The notes beneath the pieces are model-generated. The model searched no databases. It was not told the DNA's origin and saw nothing but the letters and a program-made list of their open reading frames with translations. A stretch of 64,000 nt of DNA from Apoderus coryli (Eukaryota > Arthropoda > Insecta > Coleoptera > Attelabidae): contig OU452205.1 in assembly GCA_911728435.2 (NCBI GenBank), positions 7,756,260-7,820,259 of the forward strand, read 5' to 3'. Below, in pieces: positions 8,902-21,551 of the stretch. A program made the position numbers and the translations under genes. How positions within the stretch are numbered: the first letter of the stretch is position 1; each line of letters opens with the position of its first letter.

Positions 8902-10216
8902 GATAGTTAGACCACTTTTACAGAATGAGTCACAAGAATAAAAGAAATATAATTTTTTCGAACAAAAAGTTAGCTGTACTTTTTGGGAAGACATAACCAG
9001 CAGGAAGAACTATTGTTATAATATCGATAAGATCAGATCTAAAAAAGGAAAATGGAGAATGTCCTAATGATGATGATGTCGATGATTGCTTGATTATTAT
9101 TATTGTTACTGTGTTAATACCATCCCATTTTCCGAAATTAGTAATTAAAATAAGCAAACAAAAACGTTTACTTTTATGTGCCTATTTTTTAACGCCATAT
9201 TTATTGCAATAATTGAAATTCCTTTACATCAAACAGACCCGACAGATATAAAGAACAAAACTAAATAAAAAGTTGCACACATTTTATTTTTGCAATAATC
9301 GCTAGGTTTGTTCTGCTGTTGCACACGCAAATTTCAATACAAACAAAACATCAGCGATATATTTTATGGTGTACTTATTTTTAATTTTTCTCTCGACAAT
9401 AAGGAAGAAAAATACACTTACGTAAGTTATCGGACATCAGCGGTAAACATTCTACGGCATTCTTTATTGTAAATTGAAAAGTATTATTTTGGCAAATACG
9501 TACACCAAATGCGGTTGATTTATTCGGTAATTAAAATACTTATCAGAGGCATATAATATTTCTCATTATAAATACAAGTCGGAATTTTGAAAGGATTAAC
9601 CAAGGTTCAAATTGGAGGCTCTGGAACTATATTCCTATTTTTTATTGTATTTTACTTTTAATTTTGTTTTTGGTAGTATGATGTTTTATTTTTCTTTCAA
9701 TAAAGGCCATTATTATGATTATAATATATTATATGGAGAGCTAAAAATTTTCGATAGTAACTCCAACGGTATCCGCAAGACTAATTAGTTCGGACGAATT
9801 CTCGAGAAATAGTTACAAACTTTTAAGAAATATTTTTCATTTTATGGCTATTACGGACTATGCGGACAACATTGTCTATTTTATACCTACATAATGCAAT
9901 AATCAATAAATCAAGTAAGAAGTTCCGTTCACTTTAATTTCAGTAATCGAATTATTGTACGAGAGAGAAGCAATTTTGATTACCTATAATTTCAGTTGCA
10001 TAGATGATATGTTTGGTAAAATATTATCTCTCAGGGAGTTTATTTGTTGTGGTAAGATTGCGTAATAGATAATCTTACGGTAATCATATGTGATTATATT
10101 TATAGAAACAAAGATCTCATGCATAATAAACATCATTATTATACACAAGTAATTTAGTCAACAAGGTTTTGAAATTTACCAATCTATACAGAATGTGTTA
10201 ACGGATTTTAATGATA
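8902..10216. other. Non-coding stretch; possible LINE 3' end near 9.7 kb
   Basis: No reliable gene. At about 9590-9720 the text ends in TCAATAAAGG followed by degenerate ATT units, resembling the tails of CR1/Jockey LINEs elsewhere in the window; this is weak. The words ATATGGAGAGCTAAAAAT at about 9733 recur at 54.3 kb. Confidence 0.25.
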
Positions 10217-10218
10217 TA

Positions 10219-10620
10219 CAGGGTGTCTCTAAAAGGTCATACCGCAGATTTGTGAGGTCAAAAGAAGCCGAATAAACGTAACTTATCCTAGTCGAAGATT
10301 GCTGCTTTTTGAAGTTGAAAATAAAAACTTAAAATATTTAATATTATGGACATTTTTCAACGAATTATGATAAAAATTGGGACGCATGGGTTTTTTTGGA
10401 TTGCGAGATCCGAATATGGACACCATTTCACTGTGCCGTTAGAGGGCGCTCCACACTGCAATCGTGATCCAATAAAAATAACCGTAACTTTTTCCTCAGT
10501 GTAATTTTTTACTTTTTTTGTTCACGAAATAATGCACTGTACATTTCCCAGCAATAAAGATACTCTTGTTCCAATTCGCTAGAGTAAGTCGATTTCGAGA
10601 TATTTCGGTTTTTAGTGTTT
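10219..10620. mobile_element. Mariner-type element end (single terminus)
   Basis: Starts CAGGGTGTCTCTAAAAGG after a TA, the terminus typical of the mariner MITEs in this window. No matching right terminus is found, so it is truncated or diverged. No transposase code is visible. Confidence 0.4.
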
Positions 10621-12040
10621 GATGTCGCAATGGAATATTTTAATTATTTTGAACAATAATAATTTGTTATTGCATTAAGGATGAAATATGGTTAATTATT
10701 AGTATCAAATATTTTTGTTTCTTTATTTAATTTACTTTTACAAAATCAAATCTGCAGTTTAATTATCGCATAGACTATTATTAGAAATTGTACGAACTGA
10801 CAACTGACCTGTGTTAACATTAAGAACAAAAATTATTTATTTTTATCAGTTACGCATCGTTCACTGCATTTTTAATTTTTCTTCCACAATCCCTCATAGA
10901 ACTTTTGAAGAAAGATTACTTTACCCATACCATATCCACAGCATTAATAAGTACAGCATTCCGACTCCACGTTCGCACTTAAAAAAAAAAACTGTGACGT
11001 AAGATGCCGCCATTTTCGGTTACAAGTCAGGTCCTAACTAAGAATAATTATAGTTTTTGGTTTCTAACCACAGTACTGTATTTTTATTTTTGTAAAAATA
11101 TTTAAGTACATAATAATATCGCTGTCAATTTCAGAAATATTTGTGGTGTGTCATAGTGATTGAAAACAACCTTGACTGGTGTTATCAGTTAAATGTTGAC
11201 ATGATTGGGTGATTTTTTAATAACAATGATAATAAACACAACAATAATAAAGATTTTATTAGTAAAAAAAGACATTTTTACAAAAGTTGAAGCAGTGCTA
11301 GGAACTTAACCTAAATTTAACTTTTATTTTGTTTGTTGAATTGATATATCTAATTTTTTTTCTGTAATGGTCGATAATTCGAAAAGCTGAAGTCTCCATG
11401 GGTTATTGTTTTTTTTTCAATATAACAATTTTTTTTTATTTTGTTAAGTTATAGTAATCGCTTTATTTAATATTTAATATTTTTTAAGTCAATTAGAGTG
11501 GCCATTTTTAACTAATATTAAACGTGATAGCCCTTATTCACTGTAATCTTCAACGAAAATGAGTAAAAGTTCGTACGTATCAGTTGCTCATGGTAACTAT
11601 TGGAAAAAGTTGTTATTGTCAAAAAAGAATTAAGATTGTCAGATTTTTGATTAGTTTTCAATTTCTATATTATATTGGTCAGTTAAAATCGTTTCAGTTT
11701 TGTATTTAGTTTGTTATTTTTCTTTATTAATAAATCGCGTTTATTTCAATTTTCGTGGTTTATTATGAATATCGTTGTAGTGAGTTAAACGGGTAGTTTA
11801 ATTCACAAATTACAACAAGAGCAACTTTAAAGGCAAATTTTGGCAAAGACTTCTTGAAACTTTATAATGATATTGTCAATAAAATAACAACTAGCCACGC
11901 GACAACTTGTGTTTATGTTTCACTTGTATTTAGTTTAAAAACATATTAGATACTGTCATTTCGTAATATAAATTTTACGGTTATACAAATAGTTGTTATA
12001 AACGTAAAATTATCTAGTATTTATCTTAATTTTTACTTAT
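10621..12040. other. AT-rich, no recognised gene; would be THAP intron 1 if that gene is real
   Basis: I scanned the minus strand for the second half of a THAP domain (C-x-x-H-F) and found none. Confidence 0.3.
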
Positions 12041-12350
12041 TACTCACCTAACAGGATCTTTGGGGAAGCGAAAAAAATGTTTAGAGCAAGTGTACCGCTT
12101 ATTGGGACAACATTTTGCAACACACACATGATTATTCATTGTATGAATCCCAAGACACGTTAATAAAAATAAAATCCTTTTAATTCTCACGAACACTATA
12201 CCAAAAACACAAAACACAGATTTAGATTTAAACACAATATTTATTCATCTCGTACACGCCGACAATGAACTATATATTGAACACAGGAGTGAACTGTATC
12301 TATCTACGTCTATGCGATTATTTTGACGTTGTAACCCATAATGGCGGCAT
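11004..12350. repeat. Inverted repeat pair flanking the THAP exon
   Basis: 11004-11025 and the reverse complement of 12329-12350 match at 20 of 22 bases (ATGCCGCCATT.T.GGTTACAA). Each contains AANATGGCGGC, the YY1-type motif common in TATA-less promoters. They could be TIRs of a 1.35-kb element carrying the THAP exon, or two independent promoter motifs. Confidence 0.35.
12048..12139 (-). CDS. First exon of a THAP-domain protein (partial)
   Basis: Starts ATG at 12139 and encodes 30 residues including CVAKCCPN and HFFRFPKDP, then a strong donor, TTAG|GTGAGTA (intron begins at 12047). THAP domains begin with C-x2-4-C and continue F-H-x-F-P-x-D-x-x-x-R, and the first exon of THAP genes commonly ends near this point. 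The last codon is split (AG|N), as expected for Arg or Ser. The open frame continues upstream to 12235 but without an ATG. THAP proteins are DNA-binding factors or P/Kolobok-type transposases. I could not find the second exon, so this may be a host gene, a transposon gene or an orphan. Confidence 0.55.
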
Positions 12351-12417
12351 GCGCGACGATATGCGCAGGACGGCTTGCAAACGTGAAAGTCAGAATACTG
12401 TATTATTTATTATACTG

Positions 12418-12645
12418 TGCCATATCCAAAAGGTACAAGACCTTTTGCCTCCGGATTTGGACCAAAGGTTAGACTTCTGTCGATTCATTACTGCGCAACG
12501 AGAACATAATATGAATGTTCCTAAGAAAATCTTATTTACTGATGAAGCATGTTTTACGAATATCAAGGGTTATAGCTTATAGCTCGTAACCCAGAAGGTG
12601 TCAGGCATCAAATTATTTCTCAGGAAAAGGACTGTTAGAAAAAAA
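12418..12645 (+). pseudogene. Mariner transposase fragment
   Basis: HIQKVQDLLPPDLDQRLDFC is the helix-turn-helix exit of insect mariner transposases, and ILFTDEACF is the first catalytic Asp block. The reading frame then breaks; the second and third Asp blocks are missing. Confidence 0.65.
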
Positions 12646-12819
12646 ATTAAAGAATCCAAAAAACTGTGAATACGGGGGTCGTTTCAAACAAAATATCAGG
12701 CCATGTATGTTAATATATCAAATTATTATTCATTCATTTTTAATTAAAAATTAATCATTCTTGTAATTATTTATTTCAGTAAAAACTATTTGATATAATA
12801 ATACTTTTGTGCATGCTGC

Positions 12820-13430
12820 AGGTCAACCGGTATAAATCAGAACCAATTGAGACCAACTGCCTCCATAAAAGAGTGGCGACCGATGCTGAGCAAGATAGAC
12901 AATATTTCGGGTAGATTTCTTAGTGGTTTTACTGTCTCCCTGTAAATATACTGTGGTAAAATTAAGGATGGTGAACTAAACTTACCATAACTTGCTTAAT
13001 AAGATAATCTACTCAATTCGAGCTCTGGTCTCCACGGAAATCTTGGAACCCACCAACGCGAGAAGGTGCTGGAAACGACATTAGGCGATATGTCGTATAG
13101 CAACTGCTACCGCTATAAGTAGTTAATTGGCTTTTAGGATAGAACTTCCTAACTTGGCTTAGGGTCTTCTCTCTCTTCCTCCTTCCATTTTCCCCAGCAG
13201 GACATCCTACAGGTTGGAAGGTTGCATCACTGCGATTAGGGAGGGCATACTTTCTACCCCGGGAAACAGAGAGATACTCAGTGGCGGGGGTAGGACTCTC
13301 TAGGCATCTGATCTGTAACTGTCTGGTGGCTAGAGCTTGCTGCTGAGAGGCCGGGTTACACTGCTCAGATACTTACATCCTTCCATATTGCACCCTTACA
13401 TACAGTCGATATATACAGTAGTATAATAAA
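12820..13430. other. GC-richer unidentified segment, probable repeat
   Basis: Clearly less AT-rich than its surroundings, with no ORF longer than about 40 codons that I trust. It looks like non-coding transposon sequence such as a UTR, but I cannot name a family. Confidence 0.3.
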
Positions 13431-14084
13431 GCCGCATATTTACGAGGTGTGACACGCCCATTATTATACATTAACATACTTATCCCATATCTCAATGGTA
13501 TAAAAGTATAAGAACAAGACTATAAATATAAATTAAATTTTAAGGCAGTCGCGAAAGTATTTTAAATTTTATACCGAGTTCGACCACAAAGTCCTTTTCC
13601 ATAACTGCCATTGTTTTGTCGTCCTGTATTTCTCTGCCATAACTTTCAGAGTTATTGCTTTTTCTGACGAAGTGATATTCGAATTTTAACGTAGTGTCAA
13701 TAGACTTAACATGAAGAAACAATATCCTGAAAAATTTAACGTCACTTTGAATACTTGCTCTAAAAAAATACAGTCTTGTCTTCACTACTTTTTTACTAAG
13801 CCATGTTGTTTGCTATTTGACCTTAAGTTTGACAGCATACTGAAAAAAAAAAATAAGTTTTGAAAAGCCATATGTACAATTTTACGCTCTTACCATTTCC
13901 GAAGCCAAAAATATAGTCTTCCATTCAAAAAACGGACTGGACCTCAAAAAGATCTTGAAGGTCACGGTCAAGGATATTATCAAGTTATTTTGCCGGACCC
14001 GGACTTTTAGAAAACGGCGTAGCTATAAGTATGTGAAACCATATTAGGCGTATATTTGTATTGTTTAATAAAATTTAGTTTTAA
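13431..14084. other. No recognised gene
   Basis: A minus-strand ORF (13785-13540, 81 codons) shows no domain I recognise. It may be transposon sequence. Confidence 0.25.
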
Positions 14085-15805
14085 ATCAATTTTTTTTTTT
14101 TATTTATTCTTATTAGATGTCATTACCAAAAAAGGTTTACACAAGTCATAATAAATACTAAAATATTACATAACACAATACAAAAACATAGAAATGTATA
14201 TAACGTAATCACAACAGAAAGTCAGTGCTGAGGAATTCATCAATGGAGTAAAAAGCCTGGTCAATTAGGAAGTAGTTCTTTAATATATTTTTTAACATTG
14301 CAAGGCTCAGTGTTTTCAAACTATCTGGCAAATAATTATAGCATGTGGGACCATAATAATTTACAGAATTTCTGCTTTTACCCAACCTCACATATTCAGG
14401 AAGAATGTCATTTTTGTTTCTGGTATTGTGGTTGTGAACTTCAACATGCTTTATGTACAGATTGTAATTATTTTTCACATACATAATTGAATTGTATATA
14501 TAGAGACACGGGAGTGTAATTATTTTACATTCTTTAAATTTAGGTCTGACATCCTCTCTAAACTTTAAATCTGTCATTATTCCAACCACCCGTCCTTGGA
14601 TTGCGAATACCCGACTCGCATGACAAGAGTGTCCCCAAATTGCCAAACACTGTGAAAAAGGCCATAATATGCTGATTTCAAAACATTAAAAGAGACTTCA
14701 CCCTTCAAGCTTCGGAACATGAACACAACCTTAGACAACTTGGCAATGATAACCTCGACAGGACCCGACCAGGTTAGCTTTTGGTCCAAAGTGTAAATAT
14801 TTTAGTAGATGTTTTATTGGCATTCATACAGAGATTGTTAGCTGCAAACCAGTCAGCAGCCCTCGACTGTGAATTAATCATACTTGAGGCCACAACATCA
14901 CTCGACAGTTCAACATCGACAATAGTTGAATCGTCCGCAAACAATGTGAGGTCAGAGCGTGGCAGATGTAGCGGTAAATCATTAATGAAAATCAAAAACA
15001 ATAGAGCTCCGAGCCCTGTGGGACTCCACAAGAGCTCAACAAGGGCTGAGAAGACTTTGACTCAAACATCGTTACAACATTCCTACCAGTGAGATAGGAA
15101 CTCATTCCTACCAGGGAGATAGCAACTCAGTAAACGAACCGAATTCCCACTCATACCGTTCCATACCGCTCCAGTTTACCCAACAAGATCAATCAAACGC
15201 CTTTGCAAGAAAAGAAGCCCCCACAAGCTTTCTACTCTCAAAAGCGGTTATATCGCTATTTATAAAATTTTCTATAGCTGAAACGGTGTTAAGTTTCGGT
15301 CTAAATCCAAATTGTTTCGGAGAAAATAAATTATTTCTTTCAAAATAGTTGGCTAATTGTTTAAAGAGTATCTTTTCAAAAATTTTGCCTAGAACAGGCA
15401 CTATAGAAATAGGGCGATAGTTGTTCAATTCATCTGGAGATCCTTTTTTGAATAACGGTATCATTTTACTAAATTTCAGATAACTCGCAAACATACCGGA
15501 TGAGATCGCCAAATTAATCAATATTGTCAATGCTATAATTATTATATATCCTTAATATATTTAATGATTAGGATATTCAAATCAAAAATGTCTTTCGAGC
15601 TTTTATTTTTAAAAGAGTTTATGATATTTCTCATCTCAATAAAAGATATTTCATTAAACGCAAAATTGCCAGGAATGTCAATAGACAACAAATCCAGTGT
15701 CCAGCTGAGGGAACTGAAAATAACGAAGCAACAGTAAAAACAATTTGGAATACTACGAGTAGGCCTGCGGCCTTGTGCTATTATCAAGCAGCACGCTTTC
15801 CGCAT
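14085..15805 (-). pseudogene. Non-LTR retrotransposon (CR1/L2/Jockey group), broken
   Basis: On the minus strand the order is RT approach and fingers (15805-15189: NNYRPISIVPVLGKIFEKIL, FGFRPKLNT), a damaged DLTKAFD region, the palm with GALLFLIFINDLP and FADDSTI (15031-14774), the thumb (14789-14577) and the C-terminus (14646-14209: NTRNKND, FYSIDEFL). A poly(A)-like 3' end lies at about 14085-14110. The pieces are in three frames with several stops, so it is dead. A 25-bp tandem duplication at 15081-15130 lies in the region just before the palm. The endonuclease part is absent or unreadable. Confidence 0.8.
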
Positions 15806-16713
15806 TCTCTATGACAAAATTATCTCGGTATTATCAAGACCCTAGGGGTATTACTACTGATAATATCCCATGTAGCCCTGGCAAATCTATCCAAAAGATG
15901 CTAAAAGCGTAAACGAAACGTCCGTCGATTTTACAAAAAGTTTCTGTAAAGTGGCAAAACTTTCTAATATCATTAAAAATTATTATTGGTTTAGATCTGT
16001 TTCTGCCTATCTTAAACTAATAACACGTCAACTAAACTATATATAATTTATAGCACAGCTGTATTTTAATCTGCTAGTCATATTTTACACAAATGTCTTT
16101 TTGCACCGTACATGTAGACACGAAACACAATTTGATCTCATCTAACAATTCAAATCTGAATTATTATACGGAGGGTTATTATCTATGAGCATATTTATAA
16201 TCATTACAATAATAAATACTTTTCAAAAGCATCGTGACAAATGGTAATAATAGTCGTGTTTTGCAGATAAGTACCTCCACGTCTATTAAAAAATGAGCAC
16301 CGTACTTTGCGCGCATTTGCTATTTATTACACAAACCGGTGTAAATCACAATGTTATGGGTATGCAGTCAATAAGTCAACGGGTTTTGTAGGAGGGGTTT
16401 ATTTTACATTTTATTAAAATTTACTGAGAAAAGCAAGTGCTTATATAATTATTTCAGTTTAAATAATAGAAATCCTATCTTTATTCTTGAACAGATAATT
16501 CATAGCAAAGGTAAATACAACCATATAATCTTTGGTAATAGTATTTTTGTACGCTTTTTGTATGAGTGTGCTTGAATTTTTATCTTTACCTGGAAGAGCT
16601 TTGGTTAAACCAAGTTTTACTATGCCGCTATAATAGTCGATGAACCATTGTTATTTTAATTTAAAGTGAAACGCAGCATTATACCAGGGTTATTCAACAA
16701 CACTACTCTTGTC
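15806..16713. other. No gene seen
   Basis: Possible LINE 5' sequence at first, then AT-rich text. At about 15885-15925 a degenerate AAAAGATGC...CGAAACGTCCG resembles the hammerhead-like family but lacks the CTGANGA core. Confidence 0.25.
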
Positions 16714-16932
16714 GGAAGTAATTGCACAAGTGCATCAAAATTGCTGATAATTTTACATGACAGCGTGTTGTCTAAAAACTGTATGAGTGCATTTTCATAT
16801 TTTGGAGAAAGAGGCCGACACCGCAGATGGAGGAGTCTTTTAACAAAATATGAAAATTCCCGAATGTAGTTTTTCCAAGACAACACGCTCGAATGCAAAA
16901 TTATCTGGTTATTTTGATGCACGAGTGTAATT
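16714..16932. repeat. Foldback MITE, about 220 bp
   Basis: The left arm (GTGCATCAAAATTGCTGATAA..., ACA(C/G)CGTGTTGTCT-like) is mirrored by the right arm ending TTATTTTGATGCAC. The loop holds GAGGCCGACACCGCAGATGG. The ORFs here on both strands are by-products of the symmetry. Confidence 0.65.
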
Positions 16933-17317
16933 CGGGGAAATATTTCCCGAATACAAATACTGTCGCCACACGTATTGTCTGTTGTGTTTGGTGTTCTTTG
17001 GTACGCTTTCCATTACTTTATTTTCTATAATTCCCAATGAATCACATCCGAAACGAGACATTTTTAAAAATATTTTTTGACTTTACTTGTCAAACTGATT
17101 TTATTTTTAATTATCATGGATTCACAATGAGATTACCATGGATACGTAAACAATGCAATTATCGCAGTGCTCTTTCGGTTTCTACAGTGCAGTTACCGCT
17201 GTAATCAATCGATAATTGCACTCCTCTCATAGGATTTTTTACACATGAGGGAAATATTCGCTCAAATCTCATGGCAAAATTCACTGGAAATTGCTTACTC
17301 CGACCCTTCTAGCAATA

Positions 17318-18135
17318 CAAGGTGTTTCTAAAAATGCTGGACAAAATTTGTGAGCGAATTGGGGACATCTAATAATGAAAAAAACCTAAATTGTAATTTT
17401 TCGAAAAGATGAATTAACCGAATGTAGCATATTTGTTCACCTAGTTAAATGTCGTACACTGACATGAAATTGAATAAAAAAGGATGACCATAGGCGGGTA
17501 AACGGGGGGACCCTTGCCTTATTAGAACCTAACTTTTTTTCCTTGTGATTTTTATTCATTTTGTGTCAAAAATGTGATAAAATAAGGTTTTCTACATAAA
17601 AAAGGCATACTTCTTTTTTCTCAAAAAACTTAAAGGTTTTCGAGAAATTCGAGTTTGAAAATTTCAGGACAAAACCGGTCCTTAGTACAAAGCATTAATA
17701 CAATTTTGGAAAACTTTTCGTTAGCAGTACACAGCATTAATAAAATTTTGGAAAACTTTTCGTTAGCAAACTGTAATAATTTTATTAAGGACCAGTTTTG
17801 TCCTAAAATTTTCAAACTCGAATTTCTCGAAAACCTTTAAGTTTTTCGAGAAAAAATGAGTAGGGCTTTTTTATGTAGAAAACTTTATTTTATCACATTT
17901 TTGACACAAAATTAATAAAAATCATAAGGAAAAAAAGTTAGGTCATAATTAAGGCAAGTGTCCCCCCGTTTACCCGCCTATGGTCATCCTTCTTTATTCA
18001 ATTTCATGTCAGTTTACGACATTTAACTAGATGAATAAATATGCTACATGGGGTTAATTAATCTTAGGTTTTTTTCATGATTATATGTCCCCAATTCGCT
18101 CACAAATTTTGGCCAGCTTTTTTAGAAACACCTTG
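17318..18135. mobile_element. 818-bp foldback element with mariner-like ends
   Basis: Ends are CAAGGTGTTTCTAAAAA and its complement, flanked by TA (17316-17317, 18136-18137). The arms are about 370 bp each and nearly perfect mirror images. The centre holds a 40-bp tandem duplication (17689-17767, AGCATTAATAnAATTTTGG...). The mirrored short ORFs are not genes. The TA duplication places it with Tc1/mariner-mobilised elements. Confidence 0.8.
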
Positions 18136-18482
18136 TATAATGTTTTATCTGTGGCACATTTGTTACGACCGAGAAATAGACTTTGCTGTGGTCTCACGTG
18201 CCCAGTAGGTACAATACAATTTTATTTTTTAACTGTTGTAGCGTGTAGTGGCAACATATAATGGTTTTTAAAGAACTAGAGATTCCACTGTCTGTGTAGA
18301 GATACCACTGCTGTTTTTGAGTATTAATATTGCCATAAGTGTTGATCATCTATGTTTGTTTATCTATGCTTCTAGTATCGTTAGACTAGCATATTAATCA
18401 AAGGAATGTACAGAAAACAAGAATATATACACCATCGTCGTCGACGTTGAGCCGACGCACGGTATAGTTGGGTTTTGTTATA

Positions 18483-19355
18483 CCGGGTGATTCAATTTGG
18501 GTTTCCACATGAAATTAATTAAATAAAACACGGAAAATTTGAAGCAATGAAAAACATTGTATATGCCCTTTCAGTATACTTCATTACAACTATTGGTATG
18601 AAAGATGATATCTGCTAAATGGCCGCCGCGGTTCAAATGGCATGTCGCAGTCCGTTTGTCAAAATTTTCGACTACTCTGCGACACAAATTAGGTTCTAAG
18701 CCGGCTAATTCGCGTCTGATCTCCTGTTTAAAAAATGGGCCAATTACGCCTCCAGACCAAAAGGCACACCAAACAGTTACTTTTTGCCGATGCATTTCCT
18801 TTTCAAGAATCTCTCTTGGATTTTCCAATCCCCAAATACGGCATTTCTGCTTGTTTTCAAAGCCACCAAGGTGAAAATGTGCCTCGTCGCTAAAGATTAA
18901 TTTGAAAAATTTTCCCTTTGTTCTCGTATCCATTCGTCAAACACACGGCGCTGTTGATGGTCTCTAGGCTTCAATTCCTGCGTTATTTGGAGTTTGTATG
19001 GCTGTAGCTTTAAATCTTTGTTTAAAATTCGCTGGTGTAGTTGCTTTGATCGGTGACGAATTGGTGCAAAATGTAGTGTAGGCCCGCCGATGTGCTTGGA
19101 TTTTCGTCCACACTTTTGCGAACAACGGCAACGAACGACCTCTACGTGCATGCTGAGTGGTTTAAATGTTACCTACGGATCCAGTTTTTCCGAACTTTTT
19201 GGACCACATTCGAAACTGTACTCTCAGAAGGTCGATTTTGCGCACCAAAAAATTCACGTAGGGCACGAACCGTATTTTTCCTCGATCGCCCATTTTCATA
19301 ATACGATTCATTCGACAATTATTTTAACGCGTTGTTCCGTGGTGTATTGCTGCAT
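18483..19355 (-). pseudogene. Mariner transposase remnant with one terminus
   Basis: A terminus CCGGGTGATTCAATTTGGG follows TA at 18481-18482. On the minus strand the protein starts at 19355 (MQQYTTEQRVKI), frameshifts into NGRSRKNTVRALREFFG (paired HTH), then LKLQPYKLQITQELKPRDH and FSDEAHFHLGGF (first catalytic Asp) up to GGVIGPFF. It is then joined directly to the C-terminus EIRRELAGLEPNLCRRVVEN and GGHLADIIFHT. The central catalytic block with the second and third Asp has been deleted. No opposite terminus is found. Confidence 0.75.
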
Positions 19356-20465
19356 GACTAATTTTGTTCATGTTTCTAGGTTAGAAATGTCACATTGCCG
19401 TTGACAAATAATGAAATTCTAAGAATTTACTTACTTATCGCTACTATCTGTTCATAGTGCTGGAATCAACTCGAATTTCAGTACGCATAGAATCTGACAA
19501 AGCACGTCCAACTGATCCTACTGGATTAAAGAGTTCTCAGTTTAGCATCAGTAGAGGAGTACCTATTTGGCGTTTTCACAATAATGGTTTATTATAAACA
19601 ACATTGCATAAAATTTATAGGATAAAACAATTATTGTTAAACCATAAATCGTTATTACACACAACCTAACCTAAATTAATTAATTACATGCTATAATTAA
19701 TTAATTTTTCTTATCAATTCAAATCCTTGAAATACGACTAACATAAATCGCGAAATTTCGTCACAATACAATCCAAAGACCACACAAGCATATGTAGATG
19801 CAAAAGAACAAGTAAAATAAGCGAAAAAAGTAAGCCGTTTTAACAACTGTGAGATACAAATCTAACTGTAACGCGATTTCCTAACTTGCACAATTTATTC
19901 AGCGCAACTACAACAGCAACACACAAAAATCTGATAGTGTGTACCTCACACAGTAAGAAAAGCAAAAACATGCTTTATTGCGTTTGGTTAAATGTTGAGT
20001 AAATATCGGTTCGTGTGATCTTCACTGTTTACAACGCGGTATTATTTGTAACTGCATTGGCAGAGATTGATATGTAGTAACAGTGTTTTCTAAGAAGTTC
20101 TTTGAAATGACTACTGAAGATATAAGTTTTTCTATTCCCTTTATAGAAAATATCATTTTCCTCCCTCTTTCCTCGATTTAGGAGGCACTGTTGACCTAAG
20201 AAACATCTGACCGTAATGTACCTGTAGTCTAAACGGTTCAACACATTTAGCTTGAGTTGCAGTATTTGGTACTTAGAGTGTAGTGGGGTAGAAGATCACC
20301 TCCAATAGTACTGTTACTCTGAGTAAAACAAACAATCGTTGAAAATGACCAAATCAATGATTTATTTATTGAGCAGATAAATCTTTGTCCTAATATTATG
20401 ATGGGTCATAGCATAATAAAAGTCTGACTGGGAATTCGTCAGTATCTGGCGACCCATGCCTCGGT
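19356..20465. other. No gene seen
   Basis: AT-rich. The minus-strand ORF at 20244-20029 (71 codons) has no recognised motif. Confidence 0.3.
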
Positions 20466-20545
20466 CTGGTTCTACTGAATTAGACTGAGGCCTTGCTAAA
20501 TTAAACAAAATCCCGTGTGTAGGTAAAACCAGCAATTTTGTCCGC
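20466..20545 (+). repeat. Unnamed interspersed repeat, copy 1
   Basis: Contains GAATTAGACTGAGGCC, AATTAAACAAAATC, GTAGGTAAAACCAGCAATTT and GTCCGCTATG. Related copies are at 30197-30280 (+) and 54750-54845 (-). Confidence 0.55.
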
Positions 20546-21507
20546 TATGAAATTATTTTTCATTTTGTAAAATTATTGTCGGACATAGGGATATTAAGTA
20601 ATTTATGAAACAATGAGTTAACAACCGCATACTTAAGATATAAGGGTGGTTAGAGGTCAATAATTATTGACAAAAAGTGCTACTTTTGAGGTACCTAGAA
20701 ATAAATATCTTTCTATGCAAAAATGGGACTAGTTAATAATGAGTCTTTCTGAAATGTTCACAGACGCTTCATACACATGATTGTTTCTAGAAGTTATTTT
20801 TGGTCCATTTAACCGATTTTATTAGTATGTTTTGGTTTTAACACATTTTGTTATATTTTAGCCCCTGTTTTGAAATCTCCATGGTTTTTTGGGTGTTGCA
20901 AACAAGTTGAGTATAACTACTTCAATTGTAACATGTTTTTTTCGAACGTTATCAAAAGTGAACTTATACTGACAATTGATAGGCACAAAAGTTGTACATT
21001 TACTGCCGGCGGTTGTTTCATATAGTTCTGTTTTATTAAATAATAAAAACTATTACAATAAATATTTAAATTTGGCTAATTATTATAAATATTGACTGCG
21101 AAATTGGAACAATCCTTAATTATAGTGGAACTTTCTCCATTCTCCCCATTTTTATTAAAATTATAGTTTTTAACATTGAATAAATGGACCATAACGTCGA
21201 TGACTTCATTTTCCTCGATAGTTCAAAAAAATACGCTACTAACACATTTTCCAAAAAGACACATTTTTTTTCTCTATATTCTATAAGTTTCTTATTTCAG
21301 GTGGTGTAAATGTGAACAATTCATCATCAGTTTCAATTACATCCATTTCAAATAGTTATTGAAATATTCAATCAAAATTGACAACTAAATGTTTGAAATA
21401 TTAACATGATTATTGATACTATTATTTCCATAGTAATTGTGCATAAACATCAATTATTAAAATACCAATCAAAGACTTCCAGTCATGACCTCGAATTTGT
21501 TATATAT
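20546..21507. other. No gene seen
   Basis: AT-rich, with no coding, splice or repeat structure that I can support. Confidence 0.35.
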
Positions 21508-21551
21508 AGACGTGACATGTTTCGCTGTACGCAGGCATTATCAGACGTCTA
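21508..21551 (-). ncRNA. Hammerhead-like motif, damaged core
   Basis: Minus strand: TAGACGT (21551-21545) pairs perfectly over 7 bp with ACGTCTA (21514-21508) as stem I. The core reads CTGATAA instead of CTGANGA, then a hairpin, GAAAC, AT, GTC. The changed core G (G8) would be expected to abolish cleavage. Confidence 0.4.

Noticed and set aside
15885..15925. Degraded hammerhead-like AAAAGATGC ... CGAAACGTCCG
   Set aside because: CTGANGA is not recognisable.
16656..16922. Overlapping ORFs on both strands, 67 and 88 codons
   Set aside because: Products of the symmetric foldback arms.
17630..17840. Nearly identical ORFs on opposite strands
   Set aside because: Mirror reading of the 818-bp foldback.
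18605..19404. Plus-strand ORFs of 69-104 codons
   Set aside because: Shadows of the minus-strand mariner transposase.
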